Assembly (NCBI GenBank): GCA_026169505.1
Contig: JAPFCO010000505.1
Coordinates: 1-33,913, forward strand
Direction of reading: 5' to 3'
DNA from: Pseudogracilibacillus sp.
GTDB lineage: Bacteria; Bacillota; Bacilli; Bacillales; Amphibacillaceae
Length of the DNA: 33,913 nucleotides
Numbering within the stretch: position 1 is the first letter of the stretch; the number at the start of each line of letters is the position of its first letter. The notes under the pieces were generated by a model. The model was not told the origin of the DNA. It searched no databases and saw only the letters and a list, made by a program, of their open reading frames with translations. Both the position numbers and the translations under genes were made by a program. Shown here in pieces: positions 1 through 9,776 of the stretch.

Positions 1-1
1 G

Positions 2-289
2 TTATGTATTATGCCAAGAAAAAGTGAAGTGTCGCTTTATGGAAAAGATGTTAAATTAACAAAATATGAGTTTAATTTATTGTATTACTTCATGCAAAAT
101 CCAGATATCGTATTATCACGCGAACAACTAATCGAACAAATTAATCCAAATATGGAACGCAGTGTTATGGAACGTACGATCGATGCTCATATAAAAAAAC
201 TACGTGAAAAAATTGAGCAGTCTCCTTCCAATCCAAAGCGTCTCCAAACGGTAAGGGGAATGGGGTATAAGTTTGTCTCGATTATATAA
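2..289 (+). CDS. Response regulator, C-terminal winged-helix DNA-binding domain (OmpR/PhoB type), 5' end cut by the window
   Basis: Frame is open to the window edge; protein ends ...ERTIDAHIKKLREKIEQ...LQTVRGMGYKF, the typical OmpR-family winged-helix signature. Confidence 0.9.
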   Translation, partial: LCIMPRKSEVSLYGKDVKLTKYEFNLLYYFMQNPDIVLSREQLIEQINPNMERSVMERTIDAHIKKLREKIEQSPSNPKRLQTVRGMGYKFVSII

Positions 290-290
290 A

Positions 291-1376
291 ATGTTAGCGA
301 AACTTACACCTACAGGCTTTCTGTGGCGATTAACGTTTTTGAATATTATAGTAATTGTGACAGTAACAGTCATTAGTGGTTGGGCGATCTATAGTACGGC
401 TTGTTTTTTAGTTGCAGAAGTGGGCAATTTAAATGCGACAAAACAACAGCAATTTAATAGTGTTCTTTTTAATTATTTATTAATTTTACTAGTTATAGCT
501 ATTATATTTGGGAGTATGCTCCATTTTTATTTAATTAAACGCTTTGTAAGGCCAATTCGAAGTTTGATTCAGTCTACTAAGGAGTTAAAGCTGGGACATT
601 ATCCAGAGCTAGTAAAAGTACATAAAAAAGATGAAATCGGACAATTGGTTCAACAATATAATGAGCTTATTGCACAGTTACAAACGAATGAAGAACAACG
701 GAACACACTTGTTACCGACGTATCCCATGAAATAAGAACTCCCTTATCGAATTTGCATGGTTATCTACAAGCATTGAAAGATGGTGACGTAATCGGAGAT
801 AAGTCACTTTATGAATCCTTGTTTCAGGAATCGAAACGACTGTCTCAAATGGTAGAACAACTGGAACAATTAAAAGAATGGGATGATCGATCGATGCGGT
901 CAATGGATGAAAAAGGAGTCTATGATATTAAGCCTATTATGGTTCATTGTAAAGCGATGTTTGAAAGAAAATTGGAACAAAAGAATATTCCGATAATATT
1001 AGATATTGAACCGTGCAACATATATATTCATGTGGAAGGAATTCAACAGGTCATTAGTAATTTATTAGAAAATGCGATAGATTATTATGAAGGTGACGAG
1101 CCAATCGTATTAGTAGGAAAGAAGCAAGGAAACGATTATCGTATGTCGGTTACAGGTCCCAGTAAACCAATACCAAAGGCAGAGAGTAAAAAAGTGTTTA
1201 GACGTTTTTATAGACTGGATTCTTCCAGAAGTCGGATGACAGGAGGTTCTGGGCTAGGTCTTGCAATTTCAAAAGAAATTACTGAACGCCATCACCAAGG
1301 TAAGATAGGCATTGAAACGACTAGTTCGGGTAATTCGTTTTGGTTCGTTTTACCATGTGTATATTATCCAAATTAA
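291..1376 (+). CDS. Sensor histidine kinase (TM, HAMP, HisKA, HATPase)
   Basis: H-box DVSHEIRTPLSNLHGYLQAL, N-box NLLENAIDYY, GGSGLGLAISKEI; overlaps or abuts the RR gene. ORF track starts at TTG 273; ATG at 291 is an alternative. Confidence 0.93.
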   Translation: MLAKLTPTGFLWRLTFLNIIVIVTVTVISGWAIYSTACFLVAEVGNLNATKQQQFNSVLFNYLLILLVIAIIFGSMLHFYLIKRFVRPIRSLIQSTKELKLGHYPELVKVHKKDEIGQLVQQYNELIAQLQTNEEQRNTLVTDVSHEIRTPLSNLHGYLQALKDGDVIGDKSLYESLFQESKRLSQMVEQLEQLKEWDDRSMRSMDEKGVYDIKPIMVHCKAMFERKLEQKNIPIILDIEPCNIYIHVEGIQQVISNLLENAIDYYEGDEPIVLVGKKQGNDYRMSVTGPSKPIPKAESKKVFRRFYRLDSSRSRMTGGSGLGLAISKEITERHHQGKIGIETTSSGNSFWFVLPCVYYPN

Positions 1377-1548
1377 TTCACATAGCCCATTGGAAGCCTA
1401 CTTTTAGACAAAGCATTATGTTTATTCTTCTATCTTATTCTACTTTTGGAATTAATAAACGTTACAAGATAAATTTTTATTGGCCTTTTTTAGTTATGGA
1501 ATAAGTGCCGCCATGGTGAGAAACTTGTTTGTTTGTGTCTTCTATTTT

Positions 1549-1571
1549 CTTCTTTTATCAAATAAAAGAAG
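1549..1571 (+). promoter_or_regulatory. Perfect hairpin upstream of the erm-like pseudogene, possible leader/attenuator element
   Basis: CTTCTTTTAT-CAA-ATAAAAGAAG, 10-bp stem, 3-nt loop; 3' arm abuts an AGAAGGA SD-like sequence. Confidence 0.35.
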
Positions 1572-1637
1572 GAAATGTATTTTTGTGGCTCGTAAAATTA
1601 CTTATTTAATAAGGATGGATTTTCTTCCCTTTACTCT

Positions 1638-1667
1638 AAATCACATGCAGATGCTTGTGATTTTTTG
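1638..1667 (+). terminator. Intrinsic terminator or transcription attenuator just upstream of the erm-like pseudogene
   Basis: AAATCACA-TGCAGATGCT-TGTGATTTTTTG. Confidence 0.5.
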
Positions 1668-1689
1668 TTTTTAGAAAGGAAGGGGAAGT

Positions 1690-2061
1690 ATGACTAAACA
1701 AAATTGTAGGTATCGAAGAGGTGAAAATTAGAAATAATCGACCAAATTATTTAAGTCAGCATTTACTACATAACAAGAAGCTACTCCGTGAGATTGTAGA
1801 TTAAGCACGAATAGATACAAAAGATACGGTTTTAGAATTAGGTGCTGGTAAAGGGCATTGACTGAAATATTGAATCAACGTGCGAAAAAGGTTGTAGCAG
1901 TCGAATATGATAATAGGTTTGTTAGAAAATTAGAAGAAAAAACAGCTTATAGTTCAAACACGACAATTATTTATCATGATATATTGAATGTATATTTACC
2001 AAAAGAGGAGTTTATCGTTATGTCTACTATCTCTTATTCTATCACTACGCCAATTATGTAA
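1690..2061 (+). pseudogene. Decayed rRNA adenine N-6-methyltransferase, Erm family (N-terminal part only)
   Basis: Across frames: [53 protein letters not shown] / TEILNQRAKKVVAVEYDNRFVRKLEEKT...YHDILNVYLPKEEFIVMSTISYSITTPIM*. Conserved Erm SAM motif LELGAGKG; at least two frameshifts, an in-frame TAA, and no C-terminal half. Confidence 0.75.
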
Positions 2062-2245
2062 AAGGAATATTCAAATTAAAAAAGATGTTCCGAAATTCAG
2101 CTGGAAAAAAGGAACAAAAAAGAAATTAGACTTGATATAATTTCTCTGGTGTTTGGGTCCTAGTCTAATTATTCTAGCAGTCCTAGCCTTGTTGACTAGC
2201 GTATACCCTCATATCAATGATTTTTAACTTTTTTCAGTTTATCCC

Positions 2246-2276
2246 TTGCACATGACGTAACGTAATATGGTTTAAT
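2246..2276 (+). promoter_or_regulatory. MerR-type promoter with 19-bp spacer upstream of the merR/ABC operon
   Basis: TTGCAC (2246-2251) - 19 bp containing TGACGTAACGTAA - TTTAAT (2271-2276), then AGGAGGTG SD and ATG 2295. Confidence 0.5.
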
Positions 2277-2294
2277 AAATGTAGGAGGTGCCAT

Positions 2295-3065
2295 ATGAGC
2301 GAGAATAATGTGTACTCGATAGGTGAGCTGGCGAAGTTGTCTGGAACGACCATCAGAACCATTCAGTATTATGACAAAATAAATTTGCTCCATGCGAAAC
2401 GGGATAAAAGCAGGAACTTGCGCTATTATACACCATCTGATTTATTGACATTGCAGCAAATTTTGTTTTACAAAAAGCTAGGTTTTACACTGAAAGAAAT
2501 TAAAAGCCATCTTGTTGATGCTAAGAATGTGCCTGAAATAAAACATATTCTACAGAATCAATCCGATATTCTTTTTAGAAAGGAAATGGAATTAAAAACA
2601 AACATCGCTATTATCGAAGCAATCTTAGCGACGTTGGATCATGCAGATGTCAATTGGGAGCAAATGATTAAAATGGTGCTTGGTTTGAATAAACAAACGG
2701 TCTTAGGTTATGTCAATGTTGAATTTGATCAAGAAGCAAGTGATACATTTGAGGAGAAATTCGCTGATTATACCGAAGTGCTGGATTTTTATTGGCAGTG
2801 GAAGCAGCTTACGTTAGAAGCAGTTTTTTATACGCTTCATCAAACTCCTATTAAAAGTAAAACTGGTTATATATTTGGAGAAAAGTGGGATAACTTTATA
2901 AAAAGTGCTACAAATGAAGATCCTGAGCTGATAGTAGCTTATAGTAAAGGTCTTGAGCAAAGTCATGAGTGGCCAGAAGAAGATCTGTTTTTATATCAAT
3001 TTTGTAATGATTTTATTGATGGGGCATATAGCTATTATTGTGAGGAAAGAGGTGACAATCGATGA
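2295..3065 (+). CDS. MerR family transcriptional regulator (TipA-like, C-terminal sensing domain)
   Basis: YSIGELAKLSGTTIRTIQYYDKINLL...YYTPSDLLTLQQILFYKKLGFTLKEI; SD AGGAGGTG. Confidence 0.9.
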   Translation: MSENNVYSIGELAKLSGTTIRTIQYYDKINLLHAKRDKSRNLRYYTPSDLLTLQQILFYKKLGFTLKEIKSHLVDAKNVPEIKHILQNQSDILFRKEMELKTNIAIIEAILATLDHADVNWEQMIKMVLGLNKQTVLGYVNVEFDQEASDTFEEKFADYTEVLDFYWQWKQLTLEAVFYTLHQTPIKSKTGYIFGEKWDNFIKSATNEDPELIVAYSKGLEQSHEWPEEDLFLYQFCNDFIDGAYSYYCEERGDNR

Positions 3066-3976
3066 TCACACTCATAAACATAACGAAGAAGTATGGGAAT
3101 AAAACGGTGGTAGATCAATTAAATCTGACACTTCATCAAGGAGTCGTGACGGGATTTCTAGGTCCAAATGGGTCTGGTAAATCTACAACGATGAAAATGA
3201 TCATTTCGCTTGTCCGTCCGACGCTTGGAAAGGTTATCATCGGTGGCAAAAAATATGACGAATTAACTCATCCGACTAAAAAGATTGGAACATTAATAGA
3301 TCCTGACGCAATGGATAAAAACCTAACAGCTCGTCAGCATTTATCCCTTATTGCAACAGCGGCAAACCTTGATCAAATGAGAGTCGACGAAATGATGAAA
3401 ATGACTGGATTAAAAACTGTCCAAAATAAACAGATAAAATCATTTTCACTAGGCATGAAGCAAAGATTAGGTGTTGCAACTGCATTAATTAGTGATCCGG
3501 ATGTCGTTATGTTGGATGAACCTTTCAATGGACTGGATGTTGATGGGATTAAATGGTTAAGGAAGTTATTCAAACAACTTGCTGCACAAGGAAAAGCAGT
3601 CATTGTGTCGAGTCATTTAATGAGTGAAATTCAGGAGGTTGCTGATCGAGTTGTTATTATTGGACAAGGGAAATTACTGGCGGATATGACGATAGAAGAA
3701 ATGAACCAAAAGAGTTTAAATGGATATGTCTACGTGGAGTCAAACAAGCCGGATAAATTGCTAAACGTATTACAAGCAAAACATGGGCTAGTAAGTAAAA
3801 CTCCATCAGGTTTGGAAGTGAGGAATTTGCAGGCAAGAGAGATCGGACAACTTGCTTATGATCATCAAATTGTTCTTTATGAACTAACAAAAGTATGGCC
3901 AACACTAGAGGAAATGTTTACGGAAATAACGTATGGAAAAACAGAATATGTTGCACAGGAAGGTGAAAATAAATGA
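3062..3976 (+). CDS. ABC transporter ATP-binding protein (BcrA/lantibiotic-immunity-like)
   Basis: Walker A GPNGSGKST, signature SLGMKQRLG, Walker B VVMLDEPFNGLD; 4-nt overlap with the upstream regulator. Confidence 0.93.
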   Translation: MITLINITKKYGNKTVVDQLNLTLHQGVVTGFLGPNGSGKSTTMKMIISLVRPTLGKVIIGGKKYDELTHPTKKIGTLIDPDAMDKNLTARQHLSLIATAANLDQMRVDEMMKMTGLKTVQNKQIKSFSLGMKQRLGVATALISDPDVVMLDEPFNGLDVDGIKWLRKLFKQLAAQGKAVIVSSHLMSEIQEVADRVVIIGQGKLLADMTIEEMNQKSLNGYVYVESNKPDKLLNVLQAKHGLVSKTPSGLEVRNLQAREIGQLAYDHQIVLYELTKVWPTLEEMFTEITYGKTEYVAQEGENK

Positions 3977-4734
3977 TGTATCTTATGAAGGCGGATATTA
4001 AAAAGATCTTCTATCTACAGGGTTATCGAAACTATATATTAGCTACATTTTTACTTAGCATTCTCTTTGGTATCACATTTTTATTCACTATTGACTTTAC
4101 TGCGGGTAAAAGTCTAGCGGCATTATCAACGATGGAAGTAATGGATATTACCTTGCTTGGGATCGATGTGACAGCAATCATGTTGATTATTTTCATAGCG
4201 AATATCATGGCTAAAGAGTTCACAACTAATTCTATTCATACTGCTCTGGCGATTACTCCTTCAAGGCAGAAATACTTCTTTTCTACATTTATATTTACCT
4301 CGATACTCTCTTTGATTATAAGTATTGCTATTGTAAGTACACTTTTTCTAATCAATCAATTTATTTTGTCTGCAAACGATATGGAAAAGTTGTTTTTAGA
4401 TCAAATTATGTTGCTAAAACTTACTGGAGCTGTCATCATGCCTTTATTCTACAGTTTATTAAGTATGGCAGGGACATTCTACGCGCAGTCGGCTTCTGCT
4501 GGAATTACCTTTGCATTAGGCGTCATGTTTTTGCCAGCTTTTATTAAGATGTTTTCAGCTGATGTGACCAGTTATATTTTGCCGTTCTTTCCTGAACGTG
4601 CCTTGCATGTATTGACCGATATAAGTACAATTCCAGTTAGAGATTCGATTATCAAGGCAATCCTCATCCTGTTGATTTGGGTAGTTATTGTAAATATATT
4701 AGGGATGTGGAAATTTAAAAAAGCGGATTTTTAA
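3973..4734 (+). CDS. ABC transporter permease (ABC-2 type)
   Basis: Hydrophobic multi-TM ORF overlapping the ATPase gene by 4 nt; FIANIMAKEFTTNSIHTALAITPSRQKYF motif. Confidence 0.85.
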   Translation: MMYLMKADIKKIFYLQGYRNYILATFLLSILFGITFLFTIDFTAGKSLAALSTMEVMDITLLGIDVTAIMLIIFIANIMAKEFTTNSIHTALAITPSRQKYFFSTFIFTSILSLIISIAIVSTLFLINQFILSANDMEKLFLDQIMLLKLTGAVIMPLFYSLLSMAGTFYAQSASAGITFALGVMFLPAFIKMFSADVTSYILPFFPERALHVLTDISTIPVRDSIIKAILILLIWVVIVNILGMWKFKKADF

Positions 4735-5297
4735 TAAATATTATAAAAAAGCTGATTATGCCCAGGTTTACGAAAAGTCTATAAGGATCATTTAGTCTTA
4801 TATTTACTTAAAAAGAAACGATCGAATTAGTCGAATTTAAAACCAAAAACAGAGAGAATTGGTGGCTTATTTCAGCATTAAAACGTTATGTACCTTATAT
4901 TCATTTAAACAAACTATTATAGCTTTTAAAGGTGAGTTTTTTAGTTTAGATTTAGAAACCTATCGTTATTGATCCATTAAGTTCTTAAACCATTCGGCAG
5001 TGGAACATCTTACAATAAGTACGATTCACCTCATTCATGAATGGAACACCATCGTTATAGTATGCTCGAGCTAGGAAGTTTTTCATTAAAAGATACAAAG
5101 GGAATTTAACTTGTGTCAAAATAAAATTCGTGGAATAATTGAAAGTAAATTCAATTTTGTTTATATAGAAAGTACTAGGTATTGTATGATGTGGGCAATC
5201 TATTATTCTATCCATTGTTTTGGGTGTGTTTACTTGATCGTAGAATCAAACATGCGCGTTATGAAAGATAAGGATATTAACAAGTAAGGAGTTTTTT

Positions 5298-6233
5298 ATG
5301 AAAAATATTATGTTAAGTTTGTCTGTTATTATGATAGTCGTTTTAATGATTAGCACGTATATATATCAAAAACAAGAAGCTGTGTCATTACGAACGAATC
5401 AAGTGCAAGAAACACAACCTGACGAAATGCAGCAATCGGAGTCTGAAATACTACAGCCAGTAACGGACGAAAATATTAGTTATTCATTACAAGAGGATGC
5501 GTTACACCTTACATACAATGTTGGATCAGATTGGATAGAGGTCCCGATTGATCAAGAAGCATTATTTGCAGGAGAATATCAAGGGAATCAAGAGGAATTA
5601 ATAGAGGGCAGCTTTGTATTAACAGAAGACCATGCTGCGTTTTTGTATTCGGAAGCAACTGAACAAGGATCAGATTTAGTTCGTGTCGGAGTAAAAGAAA
5701 CATCTGACCAGGGAGAAACTTGGGAAGATCATATAGTGGTAGAAGAGATTTCGCCAATTCGTTTTAGAAAATTAGGATTTGTAAATGATACATTTGGTTA
5801 TGTCATCCTGTCCATGGGGCGTACCATGTCTCAAGAATATTCAACGGTCTATGTAACAGAAGACGGTGGAGAAACTTGGCGAGCAACAACAGAACTTCCT
5901 AGTACAAGCATGATTGGATTTGGTGGTTTTGTTGATGAAATGACGGGGTTTTTATCGTATGGAACGATAAATCCGGAAGAGCCAGACGTGTACGTTACAC
6001 AAAATATGGGAGAAACGTGGATACAATCAGAGTTTCAGATTCCGGAAGAATATGACCGTGTTTTTGTACAAGCAGAAGTCCCGACCAAAGAAGCGGATCA
6101 TTTATCTGTTTTAGTAAATCAAGGTCCGAATGGTGATTATGAAGGTGGTCACATCAAAGGAGAATTTATTTCGGAAGATAACGGACTAAATTGGGAGTTT
6201 TTAAAGGAGGTAGCGCCAAGTGAAACAGAATAA
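5298..6233 (+). CDS. Membrane-anchored extracytoplasmic BNR/Asp-box (sialidase/YCF48-like beta-propeller) protein
   Basis: N-terminal TM; repeated TSDQGETWED, TEDGGETWRA, TQNMGETWIQ, SEDNGLNWEF Asp-box motifs. Confidence 0.7.
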   Translation: MKNIMLSLSVIMIVVLMISTYIYQKQEAVSLRTNQVQETQPDEMQQSESEILQPVTDENISYSLQEDALHLTYNVGSDWIEVPIDQEALFAGEYQGNQEELIEGSFVLTEDHAAFLYSEATEQGSDLVRVGVKETSDQGETWEDHIVVEEISPIRFRKLGFVNDTFGYVILSMGRTMSQEYSTVYVTEDGGETWRATTELPSTSMIGFGGFVDEMTGFLSYGTINPEEPDVYVTQNMGETWIQSEFQIPEEYDRVFVQAEVPTKEADHLSVLVNQGPNGDYEGGHIKGEFISEDNGLNWEFLKEVAPSETE

Positions 6234-7083
6234 ATCTCATTGGATTTCAATGATTGGTTGGATGTTACTTGTATTCGCAATAGGTTTTGTATGTTTACAA
6301 CTTGGCTACTTATTTGTCCATGAAAGATACGCAGTAGAATATATTGACAATCGTTTATTCTACGTCATCAATATCCTTTGTGTTACTTTTTTATGTGCAG
6401 CAACTTTACTCTTACTTTGTCTGACAAAAAGATTCCAATGGATAAGTATGAGTGTTGTAAGTGTTTTCATTATTGCTAATGTCGTATTTCTAGTTAATAG
6501 TAACAAGGAAATAAATAATATTACTAGTATATCCCCTAATTATAAACATGTATTTTCAATAAAAGAAAATATTGAAAGTGGGGAGGCAGTCTATTACAGA
6601 TCCTATTATCGTATCCTAGCTCGTCCAAAAGAAAGTTTGCCAGATGATATTGTGGGAGACTATACCATCGAGTGGTTAGCAAAAGATATTGCAGCTTTTA
6701 CATATGAAACAGCTGATAAAACAACACAACAATTTATTGGTACGTATGGGGATCGTAAGAATGGCACGTCTTATTATTATGTTGGTGCGGAGATACAAGG
6801 TGAATGGGGAGCAGATGATGTCAACGTAATAAGCGGCCCAGATGGCTTTGCTGTGACCGAAAACAATCAAACAACATTATTTGAATGGGACAATATCGAA
6901 CAATTTGGGACACTTGCAATTGTTTTAAAGCGGGATGATGAAGCAGTTTGGACGATAGCTTTAGATGAAGATTTTGTAGTGGACTCTTCTAGTGCAGAAG
7001 GTTCTAAAGGCAATATTATTTTATATCGTGCAGACGTAGAAAATCAACGGTCAATTACATTACATAATAAAACAGCTAATTAA
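6220..7083 (+). CDS. Hypothetical membrane protein co-transcribed with the Asp-box protein
   Basis: 14-nt overlap with the upstream ORF; GGAGG SD at its start; two predicted TM segments then a soluble domain. Confidence 0.75.
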   Translation: MKQNKSHWISMIGWMLLVFAIGFVCLQLGYLFVHERYAVEYIDNRLFYVINILCVTFLCAATLLLLCLTKRFQWISMSVVSVFIIANVVFLVNSNKEINNITSISPNYKHVFSIKENIESGEAVYYRSYYRILARPKESLPDDIVGDYTIEWLAKDIAAFTYETADKTTQQFIGTYGDRKNGTSYYYVGAEIQGEWGADDVNVISGPDGFAVTENNQTTLFEWDNIEQFGTLAIVLKRDDEAVWTIALDEDFVVDSSSAEGSKGNIILYRADVENQRSITLHNKTAN

Positions 7084-7085
7084 AA

Positions 7086-7122
7086 AATCCCGGTATTTCT
7101 TTCATGAAAACCGGGATTCCTT
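7086..7122 (+). terminator. Intrinsic terminator between convergent genes
   Basis: AATCCCGGT-N15-ACCGGGATT. Confidence 0.75.
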
Positions 7123-7134
7123 TGATGAACCCAT

Positions 7135-8298
7135 TTAATATGGTGAGGACTCTAATTGAAATCCTTCAATTTCCACATTATCTTCAATTTCTAATAAAAG
7201 ACATCTTTTACCTTGATACGTAATGTATTTCACATTTTTTAAATGTTCAGGACTAATCGATAATTTTGCGATTTCCGTATTGATTTTCACCTTTTTAGGT
7301 AGTAAACTATCGGCTTTAAACTCGTGTTGATCATCGGAAAATATAGTTTGGAATGTATCTTTCACTTTTTCAGTATCAATATCTTCCACACCACTTGCAG
7401 ATAATATATGCTCGATATCGCGATAACCTAAATTTGGGGCATCTGTTTCTACTTCGTCATCATCATTCTCTTGAATGATTTGATCGATTTCTTCATAAAT
7501 ATTTGATAGGACATTTGCATCTACTTGGTCCCCCGCGAGCTTACTAACAATTAATTCAAAACTATCCTTTTCCTCTGCGGCAGTAATCATGTCACCACAG
7601 TTCAATACATCCTCAATAAAAGTATAATCTGGTTCGTTCGCTTTTCCAGCACTATACAATAAGTGATTCACATCCGCTGCATCGTTATGGAAAGCGGGAA
7701 AGAGAAATCCACTTAATGGTTTCGTCAAATTAATAATTGGATCTACTTCATTATGTGCTTTAAATTCCTTTTCGATATAATCAAACACTAACGATGTTTC
7801 AGGTTGGCTCGTTTTGTTGAGGCTACATATAATAAATGTATTAGCATAAATATTATCTGTGCCACCTTCGCCTGATTCAAGGCTACGCCTTTTTACTGGT
7901 TTACGATACTCTCCATAAATAAATGTCACAACTGTATCGAAATCATATACTTTGTTTTCATACATCTTTTCAACGATTCGCAGCATATTTGCTTGCCATT
8001 CATTACGATCCGTCGTTTCCAATCCTTCATATAAAATGGTTTGTGTACTATCTTCCACATCTCGCTCAAACTTTAGGGTGAATAACTTTGTGTTTACTTG
8101 ACCAGTTAACACCTTTTTGCAATTTTCATAAAACAAATCTTGAGACTCTTTATCCAAAAGGCTAAAAGGTCTAGTCTCGTGATGAAAAATATCACCAGAT
8201 TCCTTTTGTACATATACATTAAAAATATCTCGAATTTCCATGAGCTCATTATCAGGTTTAAACTGTCTACGAATAGCGGCTATTTCTTTTTTGTTCAT
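7135..8298 (-). CDS. DUF4317 domain-containing protein
   Basis: MNKKEIAAIRRQFKPDNELMEIRDIFNVYV...; ATG 8298 has GGGAG upstream, preferred over 8313. Confidence 0.85.
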   Translation of the reverse strand: MNKKEIAAIRRQFKPDNELMEIRDIFNVYVQKESGDIFHHETRPFSLLDKESQDLFYENCKKVLTGQVNTKLFTLKFERDVEDSTQTILYEGLETTDRNEWQANMLRIVEKMYENKVYDFDTVVTFIYGEYRKPVKRRSLESGEGGTDNIYANTFIICSLNKTSQPETSLVFDYIEKEFKAHNEVDPIINLTKPLSGFLFPAFHNDAADVNHLLYSAGKANEPDYTFIEDVLNCGDMITAAEEKDSFELIVSKLAGDQVDANVLSNIYEEIDQIIQENDDDEVETDAPNLGYRDIEHILSASGVEDIDTEKVKDTFQTIFSDDQHEFKADSLLPKKVKINTEIAKLSISPEHLKNVKYITYQGKRCLLLEIEDNVEIEGFQLESSPY

Positions 8299-8360
8299 TC
8301 TCTCAACTCCCATTACCGATTATACCTGTTTCAGCGTAAAAATGTAATGATAGAAGGATT

Positions 8361-8476
8361 AGTGAATTTCATCATTCGGATTTAGCACCACATCACTACA
8401 ACATGTGGTTTTGTTGAATTTATATTAACTACATGTTGTAGTGATGTAGCTGATTTGGGTAATTATGAAATTCACT
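8361..8476. repeat. 116-bp quasi-palindromic repeat, copy A
   Basis: agtgaatttcatcattcgga...aattatgaaattcact; aligns gapless to copies B, C, E; position i faces 117-i. Confidence 0.9.
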
Positions 8477-8674
8477 CGGATAGAAAATTAATGTTATTTG
8501 TAAAAAGCCATCTATCTTTTTTATAAAGTTGGTGTGGAGATTTCTTGAAAATGTTTTAAGCCCATGTTAAAATTAAAAAATCAGTATGTGGAGATATTGG
8601 TCTTTTCTTATGATCAAAAATATATGTCGCATGATACGTCTACGATCTGAAATTACATTTTGGAGTTGACGGAC

Positions 8675-9172
8675 ATGCAAAAAGAAATAAGATTACCGCA
8701 GAATGGCAAGGAATTTATATTGTTTTTAGCGATTATATCTATTCTCTCAGTGAATATTATCGCACCTATTATTATGGGATTTGAATTTGGGTTTACTCGC
8801 GAAAATTATGTAAGTACATTACAAATTATTCCGATCGTTTGGGTTTTTGTTATTATATTAGTAGTATTTGTTGCTAATCCAATTGTTAGCAAATTGGTTC
8901 CGAAATTTGTGGAACCAACAGATGGATTTAATGCAAGGGTATTATTTACAATCTTGTTTAATGTAACGGTTCTATCTGTTTTTCTAACAATTATCGGAGC
9001 CTGGATAGGATTGAGGGAAATAAGTATGGCACCAATCTATTCATTCTTCTATTCCTGGCCACGTAACTTTTTCATTGCATTTTGGGTAGAAGTGTTAATC
9101 GCACAGCCAATTGCTAGGCTTGCAATGAAGAAGTTACATGAAAAACAGGGAAGTAAAGCAGTGAATGCATAA
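8675..9172 (+). CDS. DUF2798-like membrane protein
   Basis: Four-TM protein ...LFTILFNVTVLSVFLTIIGAWIG...FFYSWPRNFFIAFWVEVLIAQPIARLAMKKLH; SD TTGGAG before ATG 8675. Confidence 0.75.
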   Translation: MQKEIRLPQNGKEFILFLAIISILSVNIIAPIIMGFEFGFTRENYVSTLQIIPIVWVFVIILVVFVANPIVSKLVPKFVEPTDGFNARVLFTILFNVTVLSVFLTIIGAWIGLREISMAPIYSFFYSWPRNFFIAFWVEVLIAQPIARLAMKKLHEKQGSKAVNA

Positions 9173-9237
9173 AATACAATCAGTTTATGGCGTAGGAATC
9201 TCCTTTATCGTCCTAAATAAGGTTTAATAGTATAATC

Positions 9238-9275
9238 AACCGATTAGTTTTGTTTTAAAATTAATCGGTTTTTTC
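9238..9275 (+). terminator. Intrinsic terminator
   Basis: AACCGATTA-N15-TAATCGGTTTTTTC. Confidence 0.8.
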
Positions 9276-9308
9276 TTGATTATTCAAAATGGCAAGAGAG
9301 GTGCGTAA

Positions 9309-9734
9309 ATGAAATTAGATGAATTTACAATAGGACAAGTATTTGAAACGAAAGAACATACATTAACAAAAGAGGATATTATTAGGTTTGCTAGCGAATT
9401 TGACCCACAATATATGCATGTAGACGAGGAAAAGGCAAGTGAAGGAAGATTTAATGGTATCATTGCTTCTGGTATGCATACATTAGCCATTTCATTCAAA
9501 CTTTGGGTGGAAGAAGAACGGTATGGGGATGATGTGATTGCGGGAACTGGGATGAAAAATCTTACATTCATAAAGCCTGTATATCCAGGTGATATATTAT
9601 ATACAAAAGTAAAAGTATTGAAAAAGAGAAAGTTGAAAAATAATACAGGAATTCTTACGGTCGAGTTAGTTACGTTCAATCGAAAGGAAGAAAAGGTTTT
9701 TAAAGGTGAATTATCTGCATTGATGAAGTGCTAA
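9309..9734 (+). CDS. MaoC-like hot-dog dehydratase
   Basis: FASEFDPQYMHVDEEKASEGRFNGIIASGMHTLAISF; RBS GAGAGGTG. Confidence 0.88.
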   Translation: MKLDEFTIGQVFETKEHTLTKEDIIRFASEFDPQYMHVDEEKASEGRFNGIIASGMHTLAISFKLWVEEERYGDDVIAGTGMKNLTFIKPVYPGDILYTKVKVLKKRKLKNNTGILTVELVTFNRKEEKVFKGELSALMKC

Positions 9735-9776
9735 AATGAAGGGCGAAAGATAATTGAAAGCGAACAAAAGGATTCC

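Noticed and set aside
1141-1200. Degenerate G1 box (VTGPSKPIP) in the histidine kinase as sign of a pseudokinase
   Set aside because: Similar VTN.G.PIP-type variants occur in active VanS/BceS-like kinases as far as I know, and H, N and G2 boxes are intact
1480-1674. 64-aa ORF upstream of the erm relic
   Set aside because: No SD and spans two hairpins; more likely leader/attenuator DNA
1858-2061. 67-aa ORF as an independent gene
   Set aside because: It is the middle of the broken Erm-like gene
4735-5290. Possible gene remnant (KETIELVEFKTKNRENWWLISALKRYVPYIHLNKLL) and minus ORF 4985-5215
   Set aside because: Short stop-free stretches without start, SD or recognisable family; cannot be supported
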